Counted from the stretch's first letter, positions 37,325 through 47,712 are shown. The stretch: 64,000 nt of DNA from Herbaspirillum sp. WKF16 (GCF_028993615.1 NZ_CP118632.1:1-64000), one strand, 5' to 3'. Numbers and translations: made by a program. The notes: generated by a model from the sequence alone, not told the origin.

Positions 37325-38539
37325 GTGAGCAATCGATCAAACCCGACGGTGCTTCGCACTTGCGAGGAGGATGGCCAAGGCCTGCCGCTGGCGGCTTTGC
37401 TGGCATTGACGATGGCCAGCTTCATGGCCACCGCAAATGAAAGCGTACCGGCCGGATTGCTGCCGGGCATCGCACATGGCTTAGGAGTCTCAGAGGCGGG
37501 AGCCGGTCAGCTTGTGACGTGCTGCGCATTCGGCTCCGGGCTGGCGGCGATACCGTTGACAGCGCTCACAGTGAGCTGGCCAAGGCGCCGGCTGCTGGTT
37601 GCGGCACTTTCCATTTTCCTGGTCGGCAACGCCATGACGGCGGCGACGGATCATTACCTGGCAGCACTGTTGGCGCGATTCGTGATCGGCCTGGCTACCG
37701 GCGTGACCTGGAGCCTGCTGGCGGGCTATGCCCGCGCGCTCGTCGACCCCGCATACCAGGGACGCGCCATGGCAGTGGCAATGGCAGGTATCCCGCTGGC
37801 CCTTGCGCTGGGCATGCCGCTAGGCAGTTGGCTTGGCGCCGTGGCCGGCTGGCGTAGCGTGTTTTGGTTCCTTGCGGCGACAGCGGCGGTACTGATCGCC
37901 TGGGTCTATGCCGCCGTTCCTGAACGTCTGGACAACCGGGCACTGCGCCGCAAGAGCTTGCCGGGTGTCTTGGCGATGACGGGAGTCCGGTCTGTTCTTG
38001 CGGTATTGGCGCTGTGGATTTTTTCTCACTACCTGATGTACACCTACCTCTCGCCCATGCTTACGTGGCTTGGGTTCGAATCGTTCCTGCAGCAGACGCT
38101 ACTCATATTTGGCCTGAGCGCAGTGGCAGGTAATTGGCTGGTGGGAATGCTGATCGATCGTTGGCTGCGTCGTCTGGTACTCGCCTGCCTTACGGCATTT
38201 GCGCTGACAGCCGCCGGTTTTGCTCTGTCTCCCTCCGATCCCGTCTTGGCCAGCGTCGGCATCGTCGTGTGGGGGCTAAGTTTCGGAGGCGCCCCGACCC
38301 TGCTGCAAACCGCATTGGCCGACCAAGCCGGCGCAGAGGCGGACCTTGCCCAGTCGGTGCTCGTCACGGTCTTCAATCTGGCCTTTGCCGGCAGTGGCGC
38401 CTTGGGCGGTGCACTGCTGGAAGCTCGCGGGGCAGGAATACTTCCCTGCGTTGCGGCCGGCTTGCTGGCAGTTGCCGGATTGGTCGCCTGGCAAGCATCG
38501 CATTCCGGTTTGAAGGCAGGTTCCCGATCCACGAGGTGA
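37325..38539 (+). CDS. MFS transporter, AraJ/YdhP-like
   Basis: The 404-residue permease has about 12 hydrophobic segments and the family start block TMASFMATANESVPAGLLPGI seen in DHA1-type sugar or drug exporters. Substrate is unknown. I chose GTG 37325 because the purine-rich AAAGGAAAGGGA precedes it; ATG 37277 has no ribosome-binding site. It is divergent from a LysR regulator. Confidence 0.9.
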   Translation: MSNRSNPTVLRTCEEDGQGLPLAALLALTMASFMATANESVPAGLLPGIAHGLGVSEAGAGQLVTCCAFGSGLAAIPLTALTVSWPRRRLLVAALSIFLVGNAMTAATDHYLAALLARFVIGLATGVTWSLLAGYARALVDPAYQGRAMAVAMAGIPLALALGMPLGSWLGAVAGWRSVFWFLAATAAVLIAWVYAAVPERLDNRALRRKSLPGVLAMTGVRSVLAVLALWIFSHYLMYTYLSPMLTWLGFESFLQQTLLIFGLSAVAGNWLVGMLIDRWLRRLVLACLTAFALTAAGFALSPSDPVLASVGIVVWGLSFGGAPTLLQTALADQAGAEADLAQSVLVTVFNLAFAGSGALGGALLEARGAGILPCVAAGLLAVAGLVAWQASHSGLKAGSRSTR

Positions 38540-39019
38540 CACGGCAGAAAGCAGGCTTCCTGGCCGGCAGGGACATTTTAAGAATTCATCGGAACACAAA
38601 GGCAGATGGCGGCCGTCGCAATTTTTGAATTTTTCTCTGGCGGTCGCCGCGGCCAGCCCGTTTCGCACCGGCATGACGACCATTTTTTCGCCGCTCATGT
38701 AACTGCTCCGTACGGATGAGTTGCGCAATGACGACACGAGGCGCAATTCGGTTTCAGTGCGGATGGGTTTGAACAATGCGAGTCGGCCTCTTCATTTCTT
38801 CCGCCCTTCCCCGGAGTCGGCGCAGCCTGGCGACGGCGCTCGTGCGCGTTCAATCGCGAATGTCATTCATCGTGAGATTTGTCCATGCCGCGAAAAAGCA
38901 AACGGCAAAAATCACCCGCATGAAGACATGCTAGCATCTCGCGCTGAAAGCTCGGGGAAGGGGGCCTGCGCGGGAGCGTAAGGGGCGGGCGATAGACGTG
39001 AAGAGTCCAGGTAAAACTA
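38540..39019. other. Intergenic, no gene seen
   Basis: A 480-base gap before the second autotransporter. A short reading frame at 38721-38981 has no recognisable product or ribosome-binding site. No terminator or promoter stands out. Confidence 0.5.
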
Positions 39020-41359
39020 ATGAATTGCAGGTTCCGCAGTAGTCAAGTTCAACGTATCCAACGTAGTGCAGCAAGCAAGCAGTACGTCACCATCAACCGT
39101 CACCGCACCGTTCGGCCAATGCGCCGTTTGATGTCGCTGGCCGTTGCCAGCGTCGTACTCGGCGCCATGTCAGGTCATGCCTATGCGTCGCCGGTACTGT
39201 GCGACAGCTCATCGACGACGAGCTGCGAAGTCTCTTCCGGCGGCGCCTATGCCAACGCAGCTGGCAACACGATATCGGCAACGGGCAGCACGGCGCCTGC
39301 CATCCATGTAAGCAACGGCACCACCCTGACCAATGATGGCACCATCACCGGAACCAGTATCGGCTGGGGGGCAGTGGCGATCGGCGCCAATAACTCGGGC
39401 ACCATGTCCGGCTCCTTGCAGAGGCTGGTCAATAACGGGGTGATCATCAGCACGGACAACGCCCCATTTTTTGCGGCTGGCGCCGCCATCGACGTGATCG
39501 GCAACACCAACCCCTCGGGCCTGGTGATCGACAATTACGGCACGATCACCGGCGGCAATCTGGCCATCGCGGGCAACAGCAATACCATCACCCTGAACAT
39601 CATGGGCACGCACTCGGCCATCAACGGCGACGTGTATGCCGACCTCATGACCGTGAACCTCGACTCCGGCGCGACGTTCACCCAGGCCAACGCTTTCCAG
39701 GTCAGAAGTGTCTCCATCGCCAACGGGGCGACGTGGACCATGGGCAACGCCCCGTCTTCGGCATTGTCACTTAACGCCGGCATCAACACCACCCAAGGCG
39801 TGCTCAACAACGGCACCCTCGCGCTGGTGGCCGGCCAGACCGGGACCATCACTGGCAACTACACGCAGACCGCCGCAGGCGTGCTGCGCACCAATGTCGT
39901 CTCCGACAGCGTCTACGGCAAGTTGAACGTCACTGGCACGGCGACATTTGCCGCTGGCACGGGAATTGATGTCAATGTGTCCAATCCGTCGTTCGCCTTC
40001 ACCGCAACCTCATTGTCCGGCGTGATCACGGCAGGCACCTTGGTGCAGAACGGCTTTACGGTGACCGACAACTCGCTGCTGTTCAACTTCACGCCGGTGG
40101 TCAGCGGCAATTCGGTTTCCCTGCAGATCGTCGCGGCTTCCAGTGGCGGCGGTTCCAGCGGCGGCGGCTCCGGCGGTAGCGGGTCCGGCGGAGGTTCCAG
40201 CAGCAGCGGTCCCAATTCGGTGGCGTCGTCGGTCGACCAGCAAGGCGCGAATGCGGCACGGGGTTCGGCCAATGTGCTCGATCAGTTCGTCCATTCATTC
40301 GCCGCCAACGGAACGACCGGCAATGGCGATATGGACAATGTCATCACTGCGCTGGGCCGTCTGTCGACCGCTTCGCAGGTCAGCAACGCCGCCAAGCAGA
40401 CGCTGCCGCTGCTGGCAGGCAATTCGGTGGCAGGTGTGCAGAATACCTTGACGCAAACACAGTCTATTGTGCAGAACCGGCAAAACACCTTGAGCGGCGT
40501 CTCGTCCGGGGAAAGCGTGCTTACCGACAAGGGGGCTTGGATCAAGCCGTTCGGCTCGCACGCGCGACAAGGCAGCTATGACGGCTTGCTCGGTTTTACC
40601 GCTAACAGCTACGGCCTGGTGGCAGGTGCCGACGCGCAAATCAGCGGTGCAGACCGGATCGGCGTGGCCTTGGCATATGGCCATACCAACTTGAACAGCG
40701 GCGACAGCACGGCCCCCAGCGAAGCCGACGTCGACAGCTATCAAGCCATTTTGTACGGCACCCATCGCTTGGATGAAACCACCAACCTGGATTACCAGGT
40801 CGACGGCGGCTATCATCGCACCGGCGGCGAACGCCGCATCAGCTTCGGCGGTCTCAATCGCCAGGCCAATGCAGGCTACAGTGGCTATAGCGGCCATGCC
40901 GGCGTGGGTTTGTCGCGCACGTTCGCGCTGCCCATGGACCGCGCCTACGCCACGCCTCGCCTGAGCCTGGATTACTCGTGGATTCGCGAAGATGGTTATC
41001 AGGAAAGCGGCGCCGGTGCGCTCAATCTGAATGTGGGCAGCCACACCACGCAGGCACTGATCTTCCGTCTGGGTAACCAGTTCGATCAATACGTGGGCGA
41101 TCACCTCAAGCTCTCTGTCTCGCTGGGCGCGGGCTACGACGCCTTAGCCAGGCAGAATCTGATTTCGTCCAATTTCGTCGGCGGCGGCGCCACGTTCTCC
41201 ACTTACGGCGTGCGGCCTAGCCATTGGCTGGTCGACGGTGGTTTGGGTATCTCGGGGCAGTTGAACGGCACCACGACCGTGTCACTGGACTATGCCGTCG
41301 AAGGGCGCCAGCATTACACCGAGCAGACCGTGTCCGCCAAGCTGCGCGTACTATTCTAA
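39020..41359 (+). CDS. Autotransporter with Gly/Ser linker (type Va secretion)
   Basis: The 779-residue protein has a long N-terminal region ending in a signal sequence (LMSLAVASVVLGAMSGHAYA). A beta-helix-like passenger of about 330 residues follows, then a Gly/Ser-rich linker (about residues 374-400) and a C-terminal autotransporter barrel ending AKLRVLF. If translation starts at ATG 39119 the signal peptide would be of normal length; the longer start gives an extended signal peptide. It is unrelated in repeats to the larger autotransporter at 28109. Confidence 0.9.
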   Translation: MNCRFRSSQVQRIQRSAASKQYVTINRHRTVRPMRRLMSLAVASVVLGAMSGHAYASPVLCDSSSTTSCEVSSGGAYANAAGNTISATGSTAPAIHVSNGTTLTNDGTITGTSIGWGAVAIGANNSGTMSGSLQRLVNNGVIISTDNAPFFAAGAAIDVIGNTNPSGLVIDNYGTITGGNLAIAGNSNTITLNIMGTHSAINGDVYADLMTVNLDSGATFTQANAFQVRSVSIANGATWTMGNAPSSALSLNAGINTTQGVLNNGTLALVAGQTGTITGNYTQTAAGVLRTNVVSDSVYGKLNVTGTATFAAGTGIDVNVSNPSFAFTATSLSGVITAGTLVQNGFTVTDNSLLFNFTPVVSGNSVSLQIVAASSGGGSSGGGSGGSGSGGGSSSSGPNSVASSVDQQGANAARGSANVLDQFVHSFAANGTTGNGDMDNVITALGRLSTASQVSNAAKQTLPLLAGNSVAGVQNTLTQTQSIVQNRQNTLSGVSSGESVLTDKGAWIKPFGSHARQGSYDGLLGFTANSYGLVAGADAQISGADRIGVALAYGHTNLNSGDSTAPSEADVDSYQAILYGTHRLDETTNLDYQVDGGYHRTGGERRISFGGLNRQANAGYSGYSGHAGVGLSRTFALPMDRAYATPRLSLDYSWIREDGYQESGAGALNLNVGSHTTQALIFRLGNQFDQYVGDHLKLSVSLGAGYDALARQNLISSNFVGGGATFSTYGVRPSHWLVDGGLGISGQLNGTTTVSLDYAVEGRQHYTEQTVSAKLRVLF

Positions 41360-41441
41360 CGACGCGGCCTGGAGCAAGGCACTTGGATCGGCCGCGTCGC
41401 TGCCGCGCTCACGCTTCTGGACGTCATTGCTCCTGACAGAG

Positions 41442-41470
41442 AAAGCCTGCGGCAATGTCGCAGGCTTTTT
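41442..41470 (+). terminator. Rho-independent terminator after the second autotransporter
   Basis: A 10-bp stem AAAGCCTGCG/CGCAGGCTTT with a 7-base loop merges into a T-run, about 83 bases after the stop and just before the lipoprotein hydrolase. Confidence 0.85.
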
Positions 41471-41487
41471 TACTGATCGAGACCAAG

Positions 41488-42333
41488 ATGACCTGGAAGC
41501 TCTCCTCCCTTCGCAGCAGCACCGTCCTGTGGCTTGCCCTTCTCTCAGGATGCGTTTCGCTGCCCAGCCTTGAACAACGCCGCGTTGCTGCCGATACGCT
41601 TGCGAAGGCACAAGGCTGGCAGGGGCAATCCATTGCCGCGAGCCCCTTTACCTTGATGTCGTATGCGCCCGCGCGTCAATCACCCTCGGCGCATCTGACC
41701 GTCTACATCGAAGGTGACGGCCTGGCGTGGATCAGCAGCGACTTGCCGTCGCTCGACCCTACGCCATTGCACCCGCTGGCCTTGCAGTTGGCCCTCGCCC
41801 AGCCATCGGGAAACGTGGCCTACCTCGGGCGGCCTTGCCAATATGTGGATGGAGAAGCGACCGGGTGCGCGCAGCGGTATTGGACCGAGCAACGCTTTGC
41901 GCCGGAGGTCATTGATGCGACCGAGCTTGCGCTGGACCGTCTCAAACAACAGTTCCATGCGCGCGATCTGACGCTCGTGGGTTATTCGGGGGGCGCGGCG
42001 GTGGCCCTGTTGAGCGCGGCGCGGCGACGGGATGTCACACAGGTCATCACCGTTGCAGGCAATCTTGATCATCGGGCATGGACGGCGTATCACCGCATTC
42101 GGCCATTGGATGGCTCACTGGATCCGGTGGACGCTATCGATGCGCTCAGGATGGTGCCGCAGGTGCATTTCGCCGGCGAACGTGACCGCGTCATTCCGCC
42201 GGCATTGATTGCGGCTTACGCCTCGCGTTTTGCCGGGGGAACGTCGGTCACGGTAATCCGGCAGCCGGGTTTCGATCACCAGTGTTGCTGGGCGCAAGCC
42301 TGGCCAACTTTGTGGCGACAGCTTGTGCGATGA
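41488..42333 (+). CDS. Alpha/beta-hydrolase lipoprotein
   Basis: The 281-residue protein has a lipoprotein signal peptide with lipobox LLSGC and an alpha/beta-hydrolase fold. The nucleophile elbow is GYSGGAA (serine), the acid is probably in GERDRVIP, and the histidine is in PGFDHQCCW. It is probably a membrane-anchored esterase or hydrolase of unknown substrate. ATG 41488 fits the signal peptide; an upstream ATG at 41455 lies inside the preceding terminator. Confidence 0.85.
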   Translation: MTWKLSSLRSSTVLWLALLSGCVSLPSLEQRRVAADTLAKAQGWQGQSIAASPFTLMSYAPARQSPSAHLTVYIEGDGLAWISSDLPSLDPTPLHPLALQLALAQPSGNVAYLGRPCQYVDGEATGCAQRYWTEQRFAPEVIDATELALDRLKQQFHARDLTLVGYSGGAAVALLSAARRRDVTQVITVAGNLDHRAWTAYHRIRPLDGSLDPVDAIDALRMVPQVHFAGERDRVIPPALIAAYASRFAGGTSVTVIRQPGFDHQCCWAQAWPTLWRQLVR

Positions 42334-42481
42334 ATTTAAGCCGGGTCGATAGCAGACGACATGAATCTCCGCGCAAAAAAACATAAGCCCTGCGCGCAAG
42401 TCATGGTGACCTCATCCATCATCCTCCCGGCAGTCGCACAGCCGTCGATTTGACGTTCCTGGCCTTCGGTGCGAAAATCTT

Positions 42482-42500
42482 AATGAGAATAATTACCAAT
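42482..42500 (+). promoter_or_regulatory. Fur box upstream of the FecI-like sigma gene
   Basis: The 19-base AT-rich sequence beginning AATGAGAATAATTA matches the core TGAGAATnATT of Fur sites. It lies 63 bases before the sigma gene and predicts iron repression of the cluster. Confidence 0.7.
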
Positions 42501-42562
42501 TAAGATGTTCGCCCGGCCAACTGGGCGCCTACACAACGCCTTCTCCATCGGGACTCCACAAA

Positions 42563-43084
42563 GTGACCGATTCAACCAGTGCGCTCTCCGAGCTCTATCG
42601 TTACCATCACCGGTGGCTGCAGGGATTGCTGCAGCGCAAGTTAGGCAATGCCTTCGATGCCGCCGACCTGGCGCACGACGCCTTTCTGCGGCTCTTGCTG
42701 AAACCACGCGCTTTCGACAGTTCCGAAGGCGCACGCGCGTACCTGAGCACTGTGGCCAAAGGCCTATGTGTGGATTTGTGGCGCCGTCGCCAGGTGGAGG
42801 ACGCCTGGTTGCAGGCGAGCGAGGCGATCGGGTATCGGCTGGAAATCTCTGAAGAGGAGAGGCTTGAGATCGTCGAGGCGCTGTATCAGGTCGACGCCGT
42901 ACTGGGCCGACTGAGCGAGAAGGCGGCGCATGCCTTCATCCTGGTCCAGATCCATGGCATGACGTACAAGGAGGTTGCGCGGGAGATCGGCGTTTCCGAC
43001 CGCATGGTCAAGAAATACATGGCCAAAGCCATCCTGGAATTCGCCCTGCTGGAGATGAAGCAGGCGGCGGCTCTACCGCAATGA
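42563..43084 (+). CDS. FecI-like ECF sigma factor
   Basis: The 173-residue ECF sigma factor has region 2 (DAADLAHDAFLRLL, AYLSTVAKGLCVDLWRRR) and region 4 (MTYKEVAREIGVSDRMVKKYM). It should direct transcription of the downstream TonB-dependent receptor when the FecR-like partner signals. The start is GTG 42563. The next gene overlaps its stop (ATGA). A Fur box lies upstream. Confidence 0.94.
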   Translation: MTDSTSALSELYRYHHRWLQGLLQRKLGNAFDAADLAHDAFLRLLLKPRAFDSSEGARAYLSTVAKGLCVDLWRRRQVEDAWLQASEAIGYRLEISEEERLEIVEALYQVDAVLGRLSEKAAHAFILVQIHGMTYKEVAREIGVSDRMVKKYMAKAILEFALLEMKQAAALPQ

Positions 43085-44049
43085 ATGCACCCGACCCTCA
43101 ATTCGCCAGCCTGCAGCAGGCGGCCGAATGGTATTCCGTGCTGCATTCAGGCTCGACCACCGCGCAGGAGCGCTTGCGCTGGCAGGCCTGGCTGGCCGAG
43201 CGTGAAGAGCACCGGCAAGCCTGGGCCCATGTCGAAAACGCCAGCCGCCGTTTTGCCAACCTCACCGGTGAACAGCATCGTGAGGTTGCCGGCGTGGCCT
43301 TGCGCAACAGCCAGTCCGAATGGCGCCGCAAGCGCCGCGCCTTGACCCGCTTGCTGGTCCTCGGCGCGACGGGCGGCGCGATCTGGAGATTCACGTCGGT
43401 CCCGCAAGCCATGCAGGCGCTGCGCGCCGACTATCGCACCGGCGTCGGCGAGATCAGGAAAATCGAACTGCCCGATGGCACCCAGGCCTGGCTCAACACC
43501 GCAACCGCCATCAACCTCGACTACAACCCCGCTACCCGGACCGTGCATCTCTTGGCAGGCGAAGCCTTGTTCGAGACCGCCAAGGATGCGAAACGTCCAT
43601 TCGTCGTGGCGACCGCGCAAGGGCGCATGCGCGCGCTGGGCACTCGCTTCACGGTACGGTGCTTCGAGGAACGCACCTTGCTGTGCGTGTACGAAGGCGC
43701 CGTTGAAATCAGGACGGACGCTGACGGTTCCGTCCATACCGTGCATGCGGGGCACCAGGCGGAGTTCACGCATGCCGCGATCGGCCCCTTGCAAGCGGCC
43801 GACCGGATGCATGAAGCCTGGTCCAGCGGCGTATTGCTGGCCGATGACGTTCCGCTGGGGGAGTTCGTCACCGAACTGGCGCGCTACGGCCGACTGCATC
43901 TGGGCGTGGCGCCGGAGGCGGCGGGCCTGCGCGTCATGGGGGCCTATCCCGCCGACGATGTCGACAAGTCCATTGACTTGCTGGCCGACGCGCTCTCGCT
44001 CAGGGTGCGGCGCATCCTGCCCTGGTGGATCACCCTGGAGCCACGCTGA
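43081..44049 (+). CDS. FecR-like anti-sigma/signal transducer
   Basis: The 322-residue protein has a cytoplasmic N-terminal FecR domain (LRWQAWLAEREEHRQAWAHV) and a short hydrophobic segment near residue 90 (LTRLLVLGATGGAIW). A periplasmic FecR domain (KIELPDGTQAWLNTATAI, GEALFETAKDAKRPFVV) follows. It relays receptor occupancy to the sigma factor, with whose gene it overlaps by 4 bases. Confidence 0.94.
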   Translation: MNAPDPQFASLQQAAEWYSVLHSGSTTAQERLRWQAWLAEREEHRQAWAHVENASRRFANLTGEQHREVAGVALRNSQSEWRRKRRALTRLLVLGATGGAIWRFTSVPQAMQALRADYRTGVGEIRKIELPDGTQAWLNTATAINLDYNPATRTVHLLAGEALFETAKDAKRPFVVATAQGRMRALGTRFTVRCFEERTLLCVYEGAVEIRTDADGSVHTVHAGHQAEFTHAAIGPLQAADRMHEAWSSGVLLADDVPLGEFVTELARYGRLHLGVAPEAAGLRVMGAYPADDVDKSIDLLADALSLRVRRILPWWITLEPR

Positions 44050-44147
44050 CGGCACGGATTTTATTTTTGGCGGCGGTTCCCCTTTTGCCGCGCTGGAGCG
44101 ATTCGTAAGGAAGGAGCTTCCAGATCACATCCAGACCAGGGGAAAAC

Positions 44148-46595
44148 ATGCCATCTCGCAAGACCATCGGCCGGGGCCGAACACGATCCATCAGCGGCAT
44201 CCGGTTGCGCCGTCTGAGCCTGGCCGCGCGGCTCTTCTGCGCCGGCCTGCCGTTGACGGCCTCCGTGGCGATGCCCGCCGCAGCGCAGGAAAGCGCGGTA
44301 CGCGCCTACGACATCCCTGCCGGCCCCTTGACCCCCGCCCTCAACAGCTTCGCCCAGCAATCCGGTACGTTCCTGGCCGGCGATGCGTTGTTGACGGATG
44401 GCAAGCGCACCAAGGGACTGCGCGGCAACTACGGGGTGCGGGAAGCGCTTGGGCTGTTGCTGGAGGGGAGCGGGCTGGGCGCGGCGCAACGCGCCGGTGG
44501 CGGCTACGTGCTGCGCGCCCAGCCGGCGGGCGCCGCCACGGCCGATATCCTTCCGACCGTGGAGGTGAATGCCGCTAGCGAGGCCCCCGTGGCTCCGGTC
44601 TATGCCGGTGGCCAGGTCGCACGTAGGTCCAGTCTCGGACTGTTGGGCCAGCGCGATTTCATGGACACGCCCTTCAACGTCACCAGCATCACCGCCGATA
44701 CCATCCAGAACCAGCAGGCGCGCACCATCGGCGACGTGGTCAAGAACGATCCCTCCGTGCGCACTATCTGGCCGGACGTCAGTTACATCAGCCAATTCAC
44801 GATCCGGGGCTTTCCCACGCAGACGCAGGACATGGCGGTCAACGGCCTCTACGGCATCGTGCCGCCGCAAATGACCGGGGGGCTCGAAGCTGTCGAGCGC
44901 GTCGAGATCCTCAAGGGCCCGAGCGCCTTGCTCAATGGCATGGCGCCAACCGGCGGCGTGGGAGGCAATATCAACCTGGTCACCAAGCGCGCGACAGACA
45001 AGCCGATTACCCAGTTCACCGCGAGTTATTATTCGGACGCCCAGTTCGGCGCCCACATCGACCTGGGCCGGCGATTCGGCGAAGACAACAGCTGGGGAAT
45101 CCGCTTCAATGGCGCCTATCGCGATGGCCGCACCGGGGTGAACGACCAGTCGCAGCGCGCCTCCTCGGCCACGGTCGGCATCGACTACCGCAACGACAGG
45201 CTGCGCGTCTCGGCCGACCTCGGTTACCACGAGATGCGCACCGATGCGCCAACCCGCATCGTCTACACCGACAACGCCAATTTCCGGATACCGGCGGCGC
45301 CGGACAATAAGCTGAGCCTGGGACAGCCCTGGTACTTCGCCAAGTCGAACGACACCTTCGGGATGATCCAGGGTGAATTCGACCTCGTGCCGGACCTCAC
45401 CGTCTACGCCGCCGCAGGCGCCCGGAACAACGAATTCCTCGGGCTGTACAACTTTGTCTACCTGCAGAATGCAAGCGGCGCTTTCCGCGCCAACCAGTAT
45501 TTCCAGCCCACTTTTTCCAATACCAAGACGGCCACGGCCGGCCTGAAGGGAAAGTTCGACACCGGACCGATCAGGCATGAATTCAACCTCAGTGCGACGA
45601 CCTTGCATACCGATTCCGGCGTGCTTGCGCCGGTGATCTCCACCTATAACTCCAATCTCTATAATCCCGGCAGTATTGCCCCGCAAAGCCTCGCACCGTA
45701 CGCCAGCTCGGCGCCCAAGACCTCCGAGTCCGATCTCGACAGCCTGGCCATCGCCGACACGCTGGGCTTGCTGGACCAGCGGCTGCTGCTCACGCTGGGG
45801 GCGCGCAACCAGAACGTGAAGGTGCGCAACCTGAGTGCCGTGACCGGCGCGCAGACTTCGCTGTACGACCGGAGCAAGGTCACGCCCGCCGTCGGCCTGG
45901 TCTTCAAGCTGGCCCCTTCGCTCAGCCTCTATGGCAACTACATCGAAGGCTTGAGCCAGGGACCGACGGCCACCGCCGGTACCGTCAACAGCGGCGAAGT
46001 GTTTGCGCCCATCGTCGCAAAACAGTATGAAGGCGGCGTCAAATACGACGGCGGCAAGCTGGCTGCCACGGTGGGACTGTTCCAGATCGAGCAGCCCAGC
46101 GGCATCGTCAATCCGGCCACCAATGTGTACGGGGTCGATGGCGAACAGCGCAACCAGGGACTGGAAATCAATGTCTTCGGCGAACCCGGGGCCGGCGTGC
46201 GGGTGCTGGGTGGCGTGACCTTCATCCGCGGGCTGATGACCAAGACTGCCGGCGGCCTCAACGACGGCAAGAAGGCCGTCGGCGTGCCGACCACCCAGGC
46301 CAATCTGGGCGGCGAGTGGGATGTCCCTTTCGCGCCGGGATTCACGTTGACGGGACGTATCATCTACACCTCCTCGCAGTACTACAACGTGGCCAACACG
46401 CAAAGCATCCCGTCGTGGACGCGCCTCGACGCCGGCGCGCGCTACAGCACCACGATCTCGGGCAAGCCGGTGGTCATCCGCGCCGGCATCGAGAATCTGC
46501 TGGACAAGAACTACTGGGCCGCCGCGTCAAGTTCCTTTGGCCTGGCGCGCGGGGCGCCGCGTACGCTGATCATCTCGACCACCTTCGACTTCTGA
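44148..46595 (+). CDS. TonB-dependent siderophore receptor with STN domain
   Basis: The 815-residue outer-membrane transducer has a signal peptide (ending near PAAAQESA) and an STN signalling domain (about 50-115: YDIPAGPLTPALNSFAQQSG). A plug (TIGDVVKNDPSVR) follows, then a beta-barrel ending with the terminal Phe of TTFDF. The STN domain contacts the FecR-like protein, as in FecA/FpvA. Its ligand is probably a ferric siderophore, identity unknown. AGGGGA precedes the ATG. Confidence 0.95.
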   Translation: MPSRKTIGRGRTRSISGIRLRRLSLAARLFCAGLPLTASVAMPAAAQESAVRAYDIPAGPLTPALNSFAQQSGTFLAGDALLTDGKRTKGLRGNYGVREALGLLLEGSGLGAAQRAGGGYVLRAQPAGAATADILPTVEVNAASEAPVAPVYAGGQVARRSSLGLLGQRDFMDTPFNVTSITADTIQNQQARTIGDVVKNDPSVRTIWPDVSYISQFTIRGFPTQTQDMAVNGLYGIVPPQMTGGLEAVERVEILKGPSALLNGMAPTGGVGGNINLVTKRATDKPITQFTASYYSDAQFGAHIDLGRRFGEDNSWGIRFNGAYRDGRTGVNDQSQRASSATVGIDYRNDRLRVSADLGYHEMRTDAPTRIVYTDNANFRIPAAPDNKLSLGQPWYFAKSNDTFGMIQGEFDLVPDLTVYAAAGARNNEFLGLYNFVYLQNASGAFRANQYFQPTFSNTKTATAGLKGKFDTGPIRHEFNLSATTLHTDSGVLAPVISTYNSNLYNPGSIAPQSLAPYASSAPKTSESDLDSLAIADTLGLLDQRLLLTLGARNQNVKVRNLSAVTGAQTSLYDRSKVTPAVGLVFKLAPSLSLYGNYIEGLSQGPTATAGTVNSGEVFAPIVAKQYEGGVKYDGGKLAATVGLFQIEQPSGIVNPATNVYGVDGEQRNQGLEINVFGEPGAGVRVLGGVTFIRGLMTKTAGGLNDGKKAVGVPTTQANLGGEWDVPFAPGFTLTGRIIYTSSQYYNVANTQSIPSWTRLDAGARYSTTISGKPVVIRAGIENLLDKNYWAAASSSFGLARGAPRTLIISTTFDF

Positions 46596-46602
46596 GCCGG
46601 TC

Positions 46603-47712
46603 ATGATCGTATGGGGTCCCGGGCTGCCGGCATGGCGATGGCTGCATCGCTGGAGCAGCCTGGCGTGCACGATTTTCCTGCTGCTGTCGTGCCTGAGCGG
46701 CCTGCCGCTGATTTTCGCCGACGAAATCGAAGCCGCAATGGGGCGTCCTCCCGCCTTATCCGGGCCGGCGTTGGCCGTGGCGGCTGGAAACCTCGACGCG
46801 ATGGCGGCGGCGGCAACCCGGCGCTACCCCGGCGAGCGTGCGCGCTTCATTTTCTTTGATCGTGACGAAGGGCGAATCAAGGTGGTGATGGGGCCGCAAG
46901 ACAGTCCGGACCGAAGTCGCGACCATCCGCTGGTCTTTGACCGCGCGAGTGGGGAATTGGTCGATGAGCCGCCGGCGCTGGCAAGGCGCCGTTGGGAATT
47001 CATGCCTTTCGTGACGCGCCTGCATACCGAGCTGCTGTCCGGGTTCGCGGGGGAGATGGCGCTGGCTGCCGTGGGATTGCTGGCGGTGATGGCGGTCCTG
47101 TCGGGTGTGGTCCTGTATGGGCCTTACATGAAGGGCCTGACTTTCGGCGCCTTGCGTCGCGGCCGCCGCCGGGCATGGTGGCTGGACGCACACAACCTGA
47201 CAGGCATCGCGACGACGACCTGGCTGCTTGCCATCGCCGCAACCGGCGTCATCAATGAGTTCGCCAAGCCGCTGGCGGCAGTCTGGCGCGCAGGCGAAAT
47301 GTCCAGGCTCGCCTCGCCCGGCGGCCCGCCCTTGTCCCTCGAGGCGTTGTCCTCAATCCAGGCCGCCTATGGCGCGGCGGCCGCGGCGCTACCCGACAAC
47401 AACATCACCAGCATCATCCTTCCCAGCAAAAGCTTCAACAATCCCGCGCACTACCTGGTCTGGACCAATGGCAATACGCCGCTCACCCATCGTCTGTTCT
47501 CGGCGGTGCTGGTTGACGCGCGCAGCAACAAAGCCGTGGTCGTCGCCGAGATGCCCGCCTACCTGAGAGCGCTCCAGCTGGCTCGCCCGCTACACTTTGG
47601 CGACTATGGCGGTCTTCCGCTCAAGTTAATCTGGGGCGCTTTCGATGTGCTCTCTATTTTCTTGCTGTCGAGCGGATTGTATTTGTGGGTGAGGCGGTTG
47701 GTGAGGAAGTGA
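46603..47712 (+). CDS. PepSY-associated TM helix protein
   Basis: The 369-residue inner-membrane protein has four hydrophobic segments and conserved histidines (LHRWSS, RLHTEL, DAHNLTG) typical of PepSY_TM proteins next to siderophore receptors. These are thought to be ferric-siderophore reductases. It starts 7 bases after the receptor stop, so it is co-transcribed with it. Confidence 0.9.
   Translation: MIVWGPGLPAWRWLHRWSSLACTIFLLLSCLSGLPLIFADEIEAAMGRPPALSGPALAVAAGNLDAMAAAATRRYPGERARFIFFDRDEGRIKVVMGPQDSPDRSRDHPLVFDRASGELVDEPPALARRRWEFMPFVTRLHTELLSGFAGEMALAAVGLLAVMAVLSGVVLYGPYMKGLTFGALRRGRRRAWWLDAHNLTGIATTTWLLAIAATGVINEFAKPLAAVWRAGEMSRLASPGGPPLSLEALSSIQAAYGAAAAALPDNNITSIILPSKSFNNPAHYLVWTNGNTPLTHRLFSAVLVDARSNKAVVVAEMPAYLRALQLARPLHFGDYGGLPLKLIWGAFDVLSIFLLSSGLYLWVRRLVRK

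Noticed and set aside
38721-38981. Small protein gene
   Set aside because: No ribosome-binding site, recognisable product or codon pattern.
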